From contig CM049307.1 of NCBI GenBank assembly GCA_026874595.1, positions 97,774,330-97,838,329 on the forward strand: DNA of 64,000 bases. Direction: 5' to 3'. Every line of letters begins with the position of its first letter. Position 1 is the stretch's first letter. Made by a program: the position numbers and the translations under genes. This DNA is from Sipunculus nudus. Taxonomy: Eukaryota; Annelida; Sipuncula; Golfingiida; Sipunculidae. The notes under the pieces are model-generated. The model did no database searches and was not told the origin of the DNA. It was given only the letters and a program-made list of their open reading frames with translations. Positions 48,362 to 60,500 of the stretch are shown here, piece after piece.

Positions 48362-50354
48362 ATGCCTGGGTATCATTGTTGTGCCGTTGACTGCTATAAC
48401 GGTAGCGGGAAAATGAAACAATTGACGAAGTATCCACACATGAAGCATGTGACATTTCACCCGTTCCCGACAGAGAGGAAAGATCGGCTTCTAAGGAACC
48501 AATTGATCAAACTGGTTCGAAGAGAAGAGTCATTTGTGCCAAATAAATTTACAAGAATTTGCTCTGTGCATTTTGTTGGGAATGCCGGGCCAACGGAGCA
48601 GCACCCAGTCCCAACTCTGTTTGGGTATAACAACTACAAACTGCTAACGATGCAGCGGTCCCCTGCCTCTGTTGTGAAAAGGGAACTGTTACGGCCATCC
48701 CCGCACTCGCACATTGATCAGTGTTTTAATGTACAGCATGACAGCAGTAATATTAATGATGATAGTTACCACCAAGAGGGACCTTATCCATATGTGTGTG
48801 GGGAAGTAGTGGTACAGCAAACAACAAAACCAAAGCAAGGTTTGTGCAACAAATGTATTTATCTTTAATAATCAATCATCGGGTCTGTCAGCAAGACCAT
48901 ATAGCACAGCACATAGAAAGTAACTAAATATGAATACACATAGGCCAGTATATGGATATTACCATTACCTGATGCTGAGTGGTTATAAACAAAATAATAA
49001 TTAAATATATGTGTGTGTATATATATAATATGTAAATATATCATATCCAATTCCAGTATGTATAATATAAACTGGTATTGGATCTGATTTCAAATCTTGT
49101 TTATTAAAAATAAATGGAAAAATATTACATGGTTAACTTGAAAGAAATACTTTTTTATCACATAAATGTCTCCCCTTTTTTTCGGCAATGGTTTCAGTCG
49201 AAGCTCCCAGTACGGACCATGTCTATGCAACAGGGCAAGGTTCTACAGCTGTACTTGCTACTCGAGATGTGGGCGTGCAAACCATAATAGACTCTGTTGA
49301 AATGCAGAAACTTGCAGATAATTACTTTTCTTTAAAATGTGAGAGAGATCAGCTGAAAGAACTGATATCAGACAAAACGGGTATGAGGAGGTCGGTTTTC
49401 GTCGATATAATAACACAAAGTGATGTTTCAGTGAAACAATACACAGGTTTACCAAATAAGGCCACACTTGATGGTCTGTTCAACATTGTCAGTAAAGCAG
49501 AGCCAAAGTTAAAATACTGGACGCGGTGTGAGAGCAGAAGTTCCAAACAGTACCAGAGAAAATGTAATACAAGGAAACCAGGACCTTAAAGGAAACTCAC
49601 AAGGTATGAGGAATACCTTTTGACACTGGTAAGGGTAAGAATTGGGCTCTTGGCGTTTTTCGTTGGTGATATGTTTGGAATTTCTGTGACCACTGTGTCA
49701 AGTATTTTTACAACCTGGATCAACTTTTTACATTCTGTATTGACACCACTGATTTTATGGCCATCAAGAGATCTTGTTCAAAGTCGCATGCCGCTGAGTT
49801 TCAAAAAGAAAATCCCAATACCAGGGTAATAATTGACTTTAGCGAATTTTCCATTCAACGCCCAAGGTCGCCTTTAGCTCAGGCAGTCACTTACATTCAA
49901 TATAAATCCCACAATACGTATAAAGCTTTGCTTGGAGTCACGCCTCAGGGGGTATTTAGTTTTGATTCAGATTTTGGGGGAGGGGGATGTTTCGGATCGT
50001 TACATCACAAAGGAGAGTGGCTTGCTGGATCTGATTGAACAAGGCGATGACATCATGGCAGATAAGGGATTCACTATCAGAGATCTCCTGCTGAAACGTC
50101 AAGCAACTCTCAACATGCCTCCCTTCACTAGAAAATGTACATTTGGGAAAAACAAACGATTAAATGTGAATGAAATTCACAAAACTCGTAATATTGCAAA
50201 ATTAAGAATTCACGTTGAACGTGCTATTGGAAGACTGAGAAATTTTAGATAATTAAACCAGATCATGCCATTAAATTTAAGACCTGTTGCAAACCAAATT
50301 CTTTAAGTTGCAGTGGCTCTTTGTAATTTGTTCCCACCATTAGCGAAAAACTAA
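48362..50354 (+). pseudogene. THAP-DDE transposase (ISL2EU-like), broken
   Basis: Exon 1 is 48362-48839 and exon 2 starts at 49198. The intron 48840-49197 (gtttgt...tttcag) is phase 1 and joins in frame. Residues 1-90 are a THAP zinc finger that binds the element's ends: MPGYHCCAVDCYN, a basic F-H-P-F-P segment, then ICSVHF, giving the C2CH ligands. A short coiled coil follows (KLADNYFSLKCERDQLKEL). The DDE_Tnp_4 (HARBI1-like) catalytic core comes next: first Asp in RVIIDFSEFSIQRP, second Asp in IMADKGFTI, Glu in RIHVERAIGRLRNF; it ends LCNLFPPLAKN. Lesions: stop at 49587-49589, frame shifts near 49790 and at the G run near 49980, stops at 50250-50252 and 50304-50306. All three catalytic carboxylates survive, so inactivation looks fairly recent or the copy is kept as a non-autonomous donor. 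It converges on the YqaJ gene, which ends about 80 bp away. Confidence 0.85.
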
Positions 50355-50434
50355 TATATACTTGTAATTCTGTTGTACCTTATCATGAACATTTTGCTGA
50401 TTGTTTTTTATTTAAACACATATAATTATTATAA

Positions 50435-52588
50435 TCATCTGAATAACTCTGGTATAATGCATACGTTGTACACTTGGTTACATGTTTCCTTTATATCATT
50501 CCACAGGGATTCGTCAAAGGGTACTCTTTCCTGATGCAAACCACTTTCTGTGAAAAGAATGAAATCACACCATTTAACATTCATGATTGCCATTTGCCAT
50601 TGTATTTGATAATACCAAGGAGACAGCTTGTCAAGCTTTACTATTCCACCAGAAAACATTTTTTATATGATAGTCATCCTTATTAGCTATTTCTGTTGGA
50701 GTATTATGTCTATATTTATAACTACACTTGATTTCTAATGACCCTGTGACGCAGCATTTACAAGTTACCTGTCCATCTGGTGAAGCACCCAGGTGTGGGG
50801 TATCTAAATTAATTATAAGTCCAGGAGAGGCAACCTTGAGGTGTTGATGGTTTCCTGTTGGTTTCTACATATAATCTCTTTGCAACAGGTTCTTTAGCCT
50901 TTCCGTATGCTGTTGCAGCAGACACAATTTCACCGAGATTGTTGTTCATTATTTTCTTAATAACATTGTGGTCTGGCTTGTACGGCTTTCTCATTTTGCA
51001 TACTGCGTGAAAGACAGAAGCAGTGATTCTACCACACCTGTGCAAGAACCACTCTGCTGTCCATTGATCATAATTTGAAATGTGTTCAATATGATTATCT
51101 GTAAGTTTTTCTTTCATGAATGGAATGAAGCCATCAGTTCGATTTTCTGTCATGAATGATGTAGCCAGCTGTTCAATAGTGGGAGGGTGGCTGTCAACAT
51201 GTACCCCTGCTGGTAGGACCATGACCTGAAACAGACCAGCATCAGGAGCAGTCTGCAAACAAAGCGTGAATATCTCATTAGCAATCGCCTTTTGCTGCTC
51301 TTTAGAGAGGGACCTACACGGATTGTACACCTCAGGAATCGGTACTGCTCGAGCATGTGTTTGAGTATCAATCTGACTAATCAGCATGGGGCTGAGGTCT
51401 TCCTGGCCCTGTCCCATGTACAGGGTACATCTGTTCCCACTTCTGTATGTCTATCCTGATGCCTGTCACAAAACTGCTGCATGGAATAGAGTAGGGCAAC
51501 TACGTGTTTACAGGTACCCCCATCTCTGAAATGACAAATAAAATTAAACAGATGTGATAAATGACTGTACTATAGATGATTATCAGACATTTTATACATG
51601 GCTCTGTATAATTTGTATGTATTAGTATAGTTTTATTTGATCAATATTATTCTAATAAAACCCCTGTTCTGATGTGTTTGTATAAATGTATAATGTGTTA
51701 TTCTTAATCTATTAAAATATATTCATGTTAGTTGCAAGACAACAATAATGCCTTCTCATTCCTGCTTTACTGCAATTAAACTTCTGAAAATGCAACCTCC
51801 GTTTCTATAAATACGCGTACACAGAATGGCTTCCAACAACTAATAAAGGTAAGCTGTAATAGTATAAATAAATTCTCAATAGCCTTGATATAAGTATGTG
51901 TTATTCTGAAACTATTAATTATGTTTGTTTTACTTTCATTTCTATAATAATATAACGGTACGGTGCAACAATAAACAATTAAGCTGAAAACAAAAGTTAT
52001 AGCTTACCCAGCAACGCAATTGCAACCCCCAGATTCGACTCGGCCATCCAGTTTTACCAAAAGCCAGACATCATAAGGATCGGCAGACTGTCTAGTTTCT
52101 GGTGTACACGTTGCCTTGACATACACATGTTCAGAACCGGGGATGACGCCTAGCTTTACATTTCCAATATGGTTGCACATCCTGAAACCACGGTCCTGCC
52201 TGTAAGCCTTCAGTCGCTCCGCTCCCCAGTCACAAACATTGTGCAAATATACAACGACATCTGCCATTTCAATAGTTCCAATACCTGAAAGGTTTTCTGT
52301 CCAGTTAATAACTGAGCTGATCAGTGGGAGGATAATTTCTTTGTTGTCAGGACCATGCACCCGCCGTCTTTTGTCCAAACTCTCCTGGTGATCATCCGGA
52401 CTGTCGGTTCTCTCAACTTTCAGTTCGTGCGCTTGCTGTGCAAGTTCGACGAGTTCCCGTTTCCTATAACCCGCAAATTGCACACCACAGGCTGACAGGT
52501 ATTTCTTCAGCTGACTAACGGTCTGAGCGTTAAAATCAGTTGCATGATTCGTTGAAGTCATAGATGATGTGTCGCTGTTGTCGGCCAT
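50435..52588 (-). pseudogene. SAP-SWIM-YqaJ exonuclease of the same transposon, broken
   Basis: ATG at 52588-52586. Exon 1 is 52588-52008; the donor gtaagc and acceptor catttcag bound an intron to 51526; exon 2 starts at 51525, phase 2. Domains in order: SAP-like DNA-binding helix pair (VSQLKKYLSACG...YRKRELVELA, about residues 20-55); a middle region; a SWIM zinc finger split by the intron, reading GGCNC then GGTCKH; and a YqaJ recombinase/exonuclease domain with CGRITASVF, AYGKAKEPVAKRLY, HLGASPDG, SLEIKC, WYYQIQWQ and KWCDFILFT, ending CIIPELFR. YqaJ enzymes are lambda-exonuclease-fold 5'-3' nucleases; the D of SPDG and the ExK of LEIKC are the metal-binding residues and are intact. Frame shifts lie near 51388 (C run), 50850 and 50668 (A run). 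Its role in transposition is not known to me; processing of ends or gap DNA is an inference. Confidence 0.85.
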
Positions 52589-52680
52589 CTTTCTTTTTAG
52601 CCCTACCAGTGGCTGCACCAGCAGCACTTTCTCGCCTCCCTTACAGGAGATCAACGATCTCCAGAACCCCGTATTCGTCA
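52545..52680 (-). repeat. Right sub-terminal inverted segment of the transposon
   Basis: Inverted partner of 48121-48262, overlapping the 5' end of the nuclease gene. See that entry for the aligned words. Confidence 0.5.
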
Positions 52681-52689
52681 ATGACGAGA

Positions 52690-53125
52690 GGTATGGAGAC
52701 ACGGCTGGTCTGGGCAGTGACTAACCAAGGACTGAGGGCACACGAGTCCAGCACAGAAAAACTGTTAGTCTGGGTAACGACGTCAGAGTGCAGCGGATCG
52801 TGTGGGACTCAAGGATTCCTACCTGTGTAGATAGGGATGTTTTGTATTAGTTAGGGTAAACGCATCAAAGACGTGTTTATCTTATATGATTGTCTCTGTC
52901 ATTACTGTGAGCCTTGAGCAAGTAAGTAAGTGTGTACGAGCGCGTGGTTCAGACGGACAAAAAATGTCCGTAACTAAGCGTTCAAAGTGGCTACCCTTGC
53001 AGCTTATCATTGAAAATCTTGTAAACTTTAAAAAAATATGAAATATTAATAGTAAATTGTGGTATCTGGAGTCTAAGTAACTTGTTCTGATAACAAAATA
53101 TAAAGAAATACAGTCACATAAATAA
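52690..53125. other. Right flank of the transposon
   Basis: GC-richer until about 52990 (ggtctgggcagtgactaacc, gagcgcgtggttcagacgga), then AT-rich. The right terminus of the transposon is probably in 52690-52990, but I found no convincing terminal repeat. Confidence 0.35.
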
Positions 53126-53129
53126 ACCT

Positions 53130-54190
53130 TGCACTCTGAAATTCAAAATGATGTACAGAAAAATACAGGTGGCGCTACCAGACTGCAGAAACTGATGTAA
53201 CACACCATGATCAATATCCATGCAAAGAATCATGGTGATCAATGCATTAGTTGTTCAGATACTTGAGCTTTTCTATGAAATTTGCCATTATTCTGGGGGG
53301 TACTTCGGGGCCCAATAGCTCAAAGAATATTTGTAACAGAGATTTAATTTGACGTTTTCTATAAGATTTTTCATTCACCTCACTGGATGTCAAGTAAAAA
53401 GATTCTAGGTCCAGAAGTTAAGATTTGTGCCCTGTAATCAGATGACCACATCTTTAAAGGTCTCAAAAATAGAGAAAAAAAATCGTAAACAATCGAAAAA
53501 ACACAGGTGGCGCCACAAATCTGCAGAAATTGATGAATCACTCCAAGATCAATATCCATGCAAAGAATGATGGTGATATAATGCATTAGTTGTTCAGTTA
53601 TTTGAGCTTTTGTATGAAATTTTCCATTATACTGGGGGGGGGGGGGGGGTACTTCGGAGCCTCATAGCTGGGTAAATATGGGTACCAGAGACTTATTTTG
53701 AGGTTTTCGCCGAGATTTTACATGGACCTCACTGGATGTCAAGTAAGAAGATTCTAGGTCCAGCAGTTACGATTTGTGCCCTGTTAACAGATGACAGCAT
53801 TTTAAAGGTCTCAAAAATAAAGAAAAAAATTGTAAAAATTCGAAAAAATACAGGTGGCGCCACCAGTCTGCAGAAACTGATGAAACACGTGCAAAGAATC
53901 ATGTTGATCAATGCATTAGTTATCAGATACTTGAGATTTTGTATGAAATTTTCCATTATTCTGGGGGTATTTCGGAGCCTCATAGCTGGATGAATATGGG
54001 TAACAGAGACCTAATTTCAGGTTTCCAAGGAGATTTTTCATGGACCTCTCGGGATGTCATATAAGAAGATTCTAGGTCCAGCGGTTACGATTTGTGCCCT
54101 AATAACGGACAGACGCCAGGACGACCGGACGGACGACGGACAAAGAGTGATTGCCAAAGCTCGGATGACTTACAGTCAGCTGAGCTAACA
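53130..54190 (-). mobile_element. Interspersed repeat family A, copy 4 (three ~345-bp modules)
   Basis: Module landmarks 'aatacaggtggcgc' occur at about 53162, 53508 and 53852, a period of about 345 bp. The hairpin end 'cttacagtcagctgagct' is at 54170-54187. A long G run lies at 53634-53649. Three modules against two in copies 1 and 2, so module number varies. Confidence 0.8.
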
Positions 54191-54590
54191 AATATTCTTT
54201 AAAATAACAAAAATACAGGTAGCGCCTCCACTTTTCTGGAACTGACAAAACTGGTCATGGTCAATATTCAAGGCAAGATTCATGACAGTCCATGCATTAA
54301 TTATCAAGCTATTCGAGGTTTTGTATTATATTTTTGATTATTCTTGGGGTGGGGGTGGGGGGTGGGGGGGTGGGGGGTACTTTCAAGCCCAATAGCTCCG
54401 AGGATACAGGTCGCAGTGACCTAATGTCATGTTTCCAAGGAGATTTTTTATTGACCTCCCTGGATGTTAAGTAAGAGGTTTCTAGGTCCAGCGGTTACGA
54501 TTCGTGCCCTGCTAACGGACGGCCGGACGGACGACGGACAAAGCGCCATTCCTATACCTCAGTTGACTTACAGTCAGCTGAGCTAAAAAT
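54191..54590 (-). mobile_element. Interspersed repeat family A, copy 5, adjoining copy 4
   Basis: Starts 'aaatacaggtagcgcc' at 54208, and ends with 'acttacagtcagctgagcta' at 54568-54587. One module, in the same orientation as copy 4 and directly behind its hairpin end, so the hairpin end has been duplicated together with the module. A degenerate (GGGGT)n stretch is at 54345-54380. Confidence 0.75.
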
Positions 54591-55685
54591 TAGTCTTTCA
54601 GTGAAGTTGCTAATAAATAAGGGCAGGCAAATAAGTGACGGATGTCATATTCTGTCTTCATTCAGAATGTTTACTTTATAGTCGATTTGAGAAATTGTCT
54701 GTTTTCACTACTGATTATTAAAATTATTTGGAGTCAAAAGTGCTTCAATTTTGCTTCAGCTTACACTCAAATTTAAAAAAAGTGTCCACACTGTGGGAGA
54801 CGGACACCCCCAACAACATCCTCCCCCGCGTCGGGCGCAAGCGCCCTCACGCTCACTTTGCTCACATGTGCGACACCCCCCCCCCCCCCCCCCCCCCAAC
54901 TTTTTAAGATGTTCCTCAGCCTATGTTAATACATTTATTAAATTGTTTCTGGGGAGTAGTGACGTTGTGATGGATTATTATGTAACAATGACATGTACTA
55001 AGGCACAACAGTTATATTTTACGTAAATACAGCTCTGGTAGATGTTTACTGCAGTTTTCAACTATTTTAAGATTTCCGTATGTGTAGATGCCGGGTTCGT
55101 CAAGTGTTACCTATTCCAAATCCGATTTCAAGTTATAAATAAGCATCCATGTATGTCAGTTTAGACAGCTTTATCATGACGAAGTTAGGAATATTTATAT
55201 TATACATATATAAGAAATGTAAGCATATTTCGGTTAATTTCTGTTTGTTATAGTTTATAAGGATTTTATAAATTTTGTAGTAATCAGGGAAGAAAATGTA
55301 TGCTTTGCTCCTTTTAAACTATATGTAAAAGCTGGCTAAGTAAATAGTTAAATTGCTGTTTAAACGAGGCAATAATTATGTGGTATCATGTCCTGCATAT
55401 ATGATAGCATTGTTATGGCACACATACCAACATATGTCTATGGACCATTAAACATCAATTACACCTTATCTCCATTTTGCACGGACCCAAAAGACGTAAT
55501 AGGTTTGGCGTTTAAACTGACATCTACTGATAGGTGTGTTGTATGGCACATTAAATAAAATGGTGTACATATATACATATACATTGTGGGTATGTGTGTG
55601 TGTAAAATGCCCTTTGAGTTCCACCATCGGAGAGTTGGCGCTATATAAATACTATATATTATTATTATTATTATTATTAATTTTA
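54591..55685. other. Non-coding stretch with a 25-base C tract
   Basis: C24-25 run at 54873-54898 preceded by 'tgcgacac'. TTA/ATT repeats at 55661-55680. No gene. Confidence 0.5.
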
Positions 55686-55689
55686 TAAT

Positions 55690-55698
55690 TTTATTATG

Positions 55699-55754
<56 letters not shown>

Positions 55755-55847
55755 GACAAAGAAGCCTGGGTGCATGTCAGAGAGAGGGAGCGATCAAGCG
55801 ATATATATTTATATATATCTGTTGACACAAGGTAACGAACTTATATT

Positions 55848-55896
<49 letters not shown>

Positions 55897-55910
55897 AGAG
55901 AGAGAGAGGT
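55690..55910. repeat. (TA)n microsatellites with a (GA)n end
   Basis: TA at 55702-55752 and 55846-55893, followed by gagagagagaga at 55895-55908. Confidence 0.92.
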
Positions 55911-56240
55911 TTTGAATAATTATGACATGTATATAAGGGTTACAATGTGACGTGTAAAGTAAACAGATTAATACGCTTATGTTATTTCTATTTAAAATCA
56001 GTCGAAGTATAAAATCTACCTGCATCACAATTTTGCTATAAAGAAAAACACTTTACTCGAGAAAAGATAGTATCAAAATGAATGTAAGCTGACACTTGTA
56101 AATCTGATAATTTAAATGACTAAGTAAGATACCATCAATGGTAATTTCCAGCGAAAGCATGTTTTGATATGTTGTTAACTTAAACTGCTTGGCTGCCTCA
56201 TTGCATTATCTATGCAGCATTCGAAGAATATCTTTGTAAG

Positions 56241-58911
56241 ATGAAATTCTGGGGCCTCCTCATTGTGTGGTATATCAACACCCAAGGTTGGTAATTTATA
56301 TTAATTCCTGGTCATTATATCAAATTATATTAAATTATTATTATAAAGAAATATTGTTTTGCTTCAACATTGTACAATACTGACCAAATAACTAGTTAGG
56401 ACTATCGAAAATCGAATTGTATACATGAGATTTGTTAATTTTTAATTGAAAGCTGTTTTAAGTGTACAATGTATTTTTGTTGTTTGTCTGACTGTTGCTT
56501 TCTTTAGGCTCAGCAACAAATTATTAATCCCTCAATAACTGTAACAGTATTAAACAGGAAAATAATCTCCTAAATAAGGTTACAATTGTAAAAGGAGTGA
56601 CTAATGAGAAATTAACAGTATAGGTTTTCAAGGTAAGACATTCAGTTTAGGTTTTCATTGAAGCAGCTTTAAAATCCAATCAAATGTTAAAATGATGCTG
56701 TACTTTAGAGCTATATATGAGTCATGTTTTTCCCCATTATTGTGACATATTTGTGTAATCACGTTAATACATTATGCGCGCCTATCACATGTCCTTCATG
56801 TATTTTCGCCGTAGCGTTATGTTAAAAAGAAAGTTATTTTAAATATAATTGGGAGCATGGAATTACGGCAATACTATTGGGCGAAATACAAATTTGGATT
56901 TTAAACTTTCTTTTCTCCGAGAATATTTATAATACAAAGGAGTATAAAGAGGTTAACTTCGTTAATATGTCCCTTATAAATGACGATGCAGGGAGGTAAT
57001 GCATATTGAATTATTAATACAAAAGGAATATTCGCTTCAAATAGTTTTGTTAAAATATTTTGAGGACATGTTTAATGTCAATTTTATCATTTAACTAACT
57101 TAATGTCACAATAATATGTTTTCTACCTATTTAAGGTGGGTTGTCGATCTTGAACCATGTCCGCATATTACACTTTTGAAAGCTTACATATAATGATATT
57201 TATTTTGCAGCGGTATGGCTCGTTGAACCTGATTCTGAAGATTTCAGTAAGTAACAAGACAATTTGACTTTTTTACCACTTTTATTAAACAACATGAAAA
57301 TATCTCAAACCTATTTTTCCCCTTTATCATGTCATCCGTTATCTACCCTGTCTACCCATTCCTTTTTATACCAAGAATGACACCCATTAGAGGAAAAATA
57401 AAGAGAGTTCATATATTGTCATGTTGTTTATTATATCTCCAGTAAAAGTGGCTTATTGTAACATGATGCCCTAAATAGTTTACTTTTTTAGAGTTAAGTT
57501 TACTTTATCGCAATGTTACAAATCAGGTAAAAATGACTGAAAAGTTCCAAAATATGTATACCATTAGAAAGATGACTGTATCAAGTTTAAAAGTGTACAT
57601 TTTATGGGCCATATGAGTTATGAGCATTTTTGGGATTGATTTAGATACAGGGAATTTTGACGATAATGATACCTGATATCATACAGTCGCCCCTTGACAT
57701 TCCGACCCTTTACAATCCAAAAACCATGCAATCCGACGTTATTTAGTAAGAAACGAATGGGACCCATAGAAATTAGCCTTGACAAACCAACAGCCTTTGA
57801 TTCAGACTCCGACATGGCACTTCCCGACTCAGACAAGGATACCGACGCATTTTCTGACTTGACAATCCGACCGGTATATTGGCCTCTGATGTCTGTCGTC
57901 GGGATCAATTAGGCGTGAAATCCAGCAATGTGTATTGTTGTAATCGTACACTAGATCCAATAACTGAGTCAACTAGGTTCACGAATTAAGTGAGTTTGGA
58001 TCCGTACATGGCAGACATGAATTCCTCCGTGTGTGGAACACGCAGAGGTAGAGAACGAGGACAGGGACCTAATCCAGGCACTCAACAGCGCTGACCACGC
58101 GACCGCGTAGGACTACCTCTCATTGGACAACATGGAGCCCAAGGAAGCAATGCCGATGGCCGCTGATTTTGTGTCAATGGTCAAAGAAGACGGAGGCGAC
58201 AGTGACATAAAGTCTGAGGGAGAAGATGATCCTCCTAAACCCGTAACTTTCAGAGACACGATACTGGGAATGGAAACAGGGTACGGTTAACGAGGACCAG
58301 GGCTTGGCTGCAGGGGACGTTGAGGTCTACTGTACTCTACTTAGAAAAGACCAGGAAAATAAAAATAAAAGAACTAGATACCAGACAGATATGCTTGCTT
58401 TCTTAAGACGTACATGAACTCAGAAGATCAACCGCTGGTTCATTTATTATATACATTTAGTTAAGGTTTTTTTTCCAGAAATATAATCAATTTAGATACA
58501 TGTATATAAGAAATAAAACAGTACCCCATGACAGATGTTTTATTTTCTAATTCACATTTATCTAATGAATGCATACAAGTCCTCCTCCAAACATTTAGGT
58601 CACATTGTTTATTGACCTTCGGTCACCTTGAAAATCCGGTAGCCTTGCAATCCGACATAAATAGGGGTATTACATTTAGTGTCGGATTATCAAGTCACGA
58701 CTGTATTTCATTTATTTATATTCTTCAATAATAAAGTAGATTAAACACATTTCATTAGGACTGTTAGGTATTTAATTGATCGATAAAATCATCATACCGG
58801 TTACATACATTTAATTGAAAATATATTTGAAATATGAAATACCATTGCTTCCTTTCAGTCAAAAGAGGGACTACATCTAACAACAATAACTCTATTTCTT
58901 CGACAAACTAA
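56241..58911 (+). CDS. Possible 44-residue secreted peptide gene, three exons
   Basis: Exon 1 is 56241-56286: ATG, leader MKFWGLLIVWYINTQ, donor G|gttggt. Exon 2 is 57211-57246: 36 nt, acceptor tttattttgcag, strong donor A|gtaagt, peptide AVWLVEPDSEDF. Exon 3 is 58859-58911: acceptor gcttcctttcag, peptide IKRGTTSNNNN..., stop TAA at 58909-58911. All junctions are phase 1 and give one open frame. The leader scores by eye as a signal peptide; the mature part is acidic and then has a Lys-Arg pair, the usual site of prohormone convertase cleavage, followed by an Asn/Ser-rich tail. This suggests a small secreted or neuropeptide-like product, but no family is recognised, the exon 1 donor is not ideal, and such short exons can arise by chance. 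Intron 2 contains a pogo/Tigger-like insertion (57684-58703). Confidence 0.4.
57684..58703 (+). mobile_element. pogo/Tigger-like DNA transposon remnant, 1.02 kb
   Basis: Left end CAGTCGCCCCTTGACATTCC; reverse complement of the right end CAGTCGTGACTTGATAATCC, about 15 of 20 matching with matching flanks. TA lies on both sides (57682-57683 and 58704-58705), the Tc1/mariner target duplication. The interior 58015-58370 has GC-rich remnants of an acidic protein C-terminus (for example DNMEPKEAMPMAADFVSMVK, KSEGEDDPPKP) like the tail of pogo-family transposases. The DDE core is missing, so this is an internally deleted copy. Confidence 0.75.
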
Positions 58912-58914
58912 GCG

Positions 58915-60255
58915 ACAACAGGAATTTTTTTAGTCAGTGTCACATTTTTATTTAGGAATGGAATAATGGGAAATACTATGCGTTCGAATTACAGAAACCA
59001 TTTTCCTGGTAACCCTCTTTGTTTACCACCTGTATCTTATGGTCATTGTATCGTACATCGACTCTGAAGATATAACCATCGCCACTGAAAGTTAGCTTGA
59101 ATGCCAAGATCATTGTGCTGCTATGTCAACAAAATATATTTGAAAACCATTAATTATAATTATAACACAGTAATACCATTAAGCAAGTGAGGTAATTACA
59201 TAAGACGTCATACCACCAATTATATTAATCCGGTGTAATCTGCACATGCGAAACACATAATGTATAACTGAACCGTTTCCTTTCACTTTCGTTTATTCTT
59301 TACAAAAAAAAATATTCGAATGAAATATAAATATGACAACAGAACTAATAACGTATTTCACCAGCAGTGACTTGAGTATTAATTATTACGTGTGCCAAAA
59401 GTATAATCAACCTGTTGTTTATATCTTTTTGCCTTCATTGTTTTTTAACTCGAACTATACAACATCATTAAATGAACTGCAATGGTCCAGTATAAATAAA
59501 ATGAGACGGAAACTGTTTTCCTATTAATAAATAATTATGGTGAGTTTTAATACTTAGGAGATAAATACGATTATAAGTGTCAGTATTATACAGATAAGGG
59601 GACCATTATGTTAATTTTATATTGATTTTGCAATCCTGATTTATACCTGTACCTTGCCACTGCTCGGGCTTTAATCAGAGTAGTAGTAACAATTGCAGGT
59701 ACTTTGTTTTGCACGCCATAAAAATATAAAATTCATTACAATAAAACAAAACCACACCATAATTTCTAATTATAAGAGACGCAAATGTAAATTGAACAAC
59801 GATTTATTTTTATAACTTGCTTATACTGAATGGGCACAGTTTCCTGAATGACATAGGCCAGTTTTTAAGGCGTTGAAAGTGAACCTCAGTGTTCAAAACC
59901 TTGTCAATACTGCAATAGTGAATCCGAGAAATATGCTCATATTTGTCTTACGGGTATATAAAATGTCAAATATAGAAAGCTTAATTATGAAAATATCTCA
60001 TTCTCTCATTTTGGCGAATTATCATTAAGACGTCATTGGAAAGACAAGGGCAAGGTGTCTCCATTCAGAGACTATTCATAAAAACATGATCATAATTAAC
60101 ATAAGAAAAACAAAAACCCTTGTATAAATCTACACTGAAAGATGGAGAATGCATGTCACGGTTCAATGGCTCCATTTACTAAATAGCTCTAAAACAATGT
60201 CTTTTCGACAGGCAGGGACAAAAGAAAGGTCACAATAGTAAGGAAGTCTTTCTTA
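58915..60255. other. Non-coding stretch
   Basis: Possible 3' untranslated region of the small peptide gene (ataaataaaatg near 59493-59504 could polyadenylate it). No other feature supported. Confidence 0.35.
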
Positions 60256-60261
60256 CCGGCT

Positions 60262-60500
60262 TCTGTGGCACAGGGGAAGAGCACAGGAATCAAAGACGTA
60301 ATCATGGATATCGTGATGGAAGGAGATCGTGAGTTCGAATCTTAGCCGATTGAGTAAACGAGTGCGCCTTTCGGAGGTCTCTCGATGGTATAACCAAGGA
60401 ATTAGAACTATTGCGCACCAAAGGCTCGTAGGTGCAGAAGTCACCTGGCCTGTTTGACGCCAAGATATAAAATAGGAGTAAGCGTGTGATACTGCCCTGT
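60262..60500 (+). mobile_element. Degenerate tRNA-derived SINE-like element
   Basis: A-box-like TGGCACAGGGG (60265-60275) and B-box-like AGTTCGAATCT (60332-60342), 56 bases apart, followed by unrelated body sequence. Weaker than the SINE at 25450. Confidence 0.4.
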
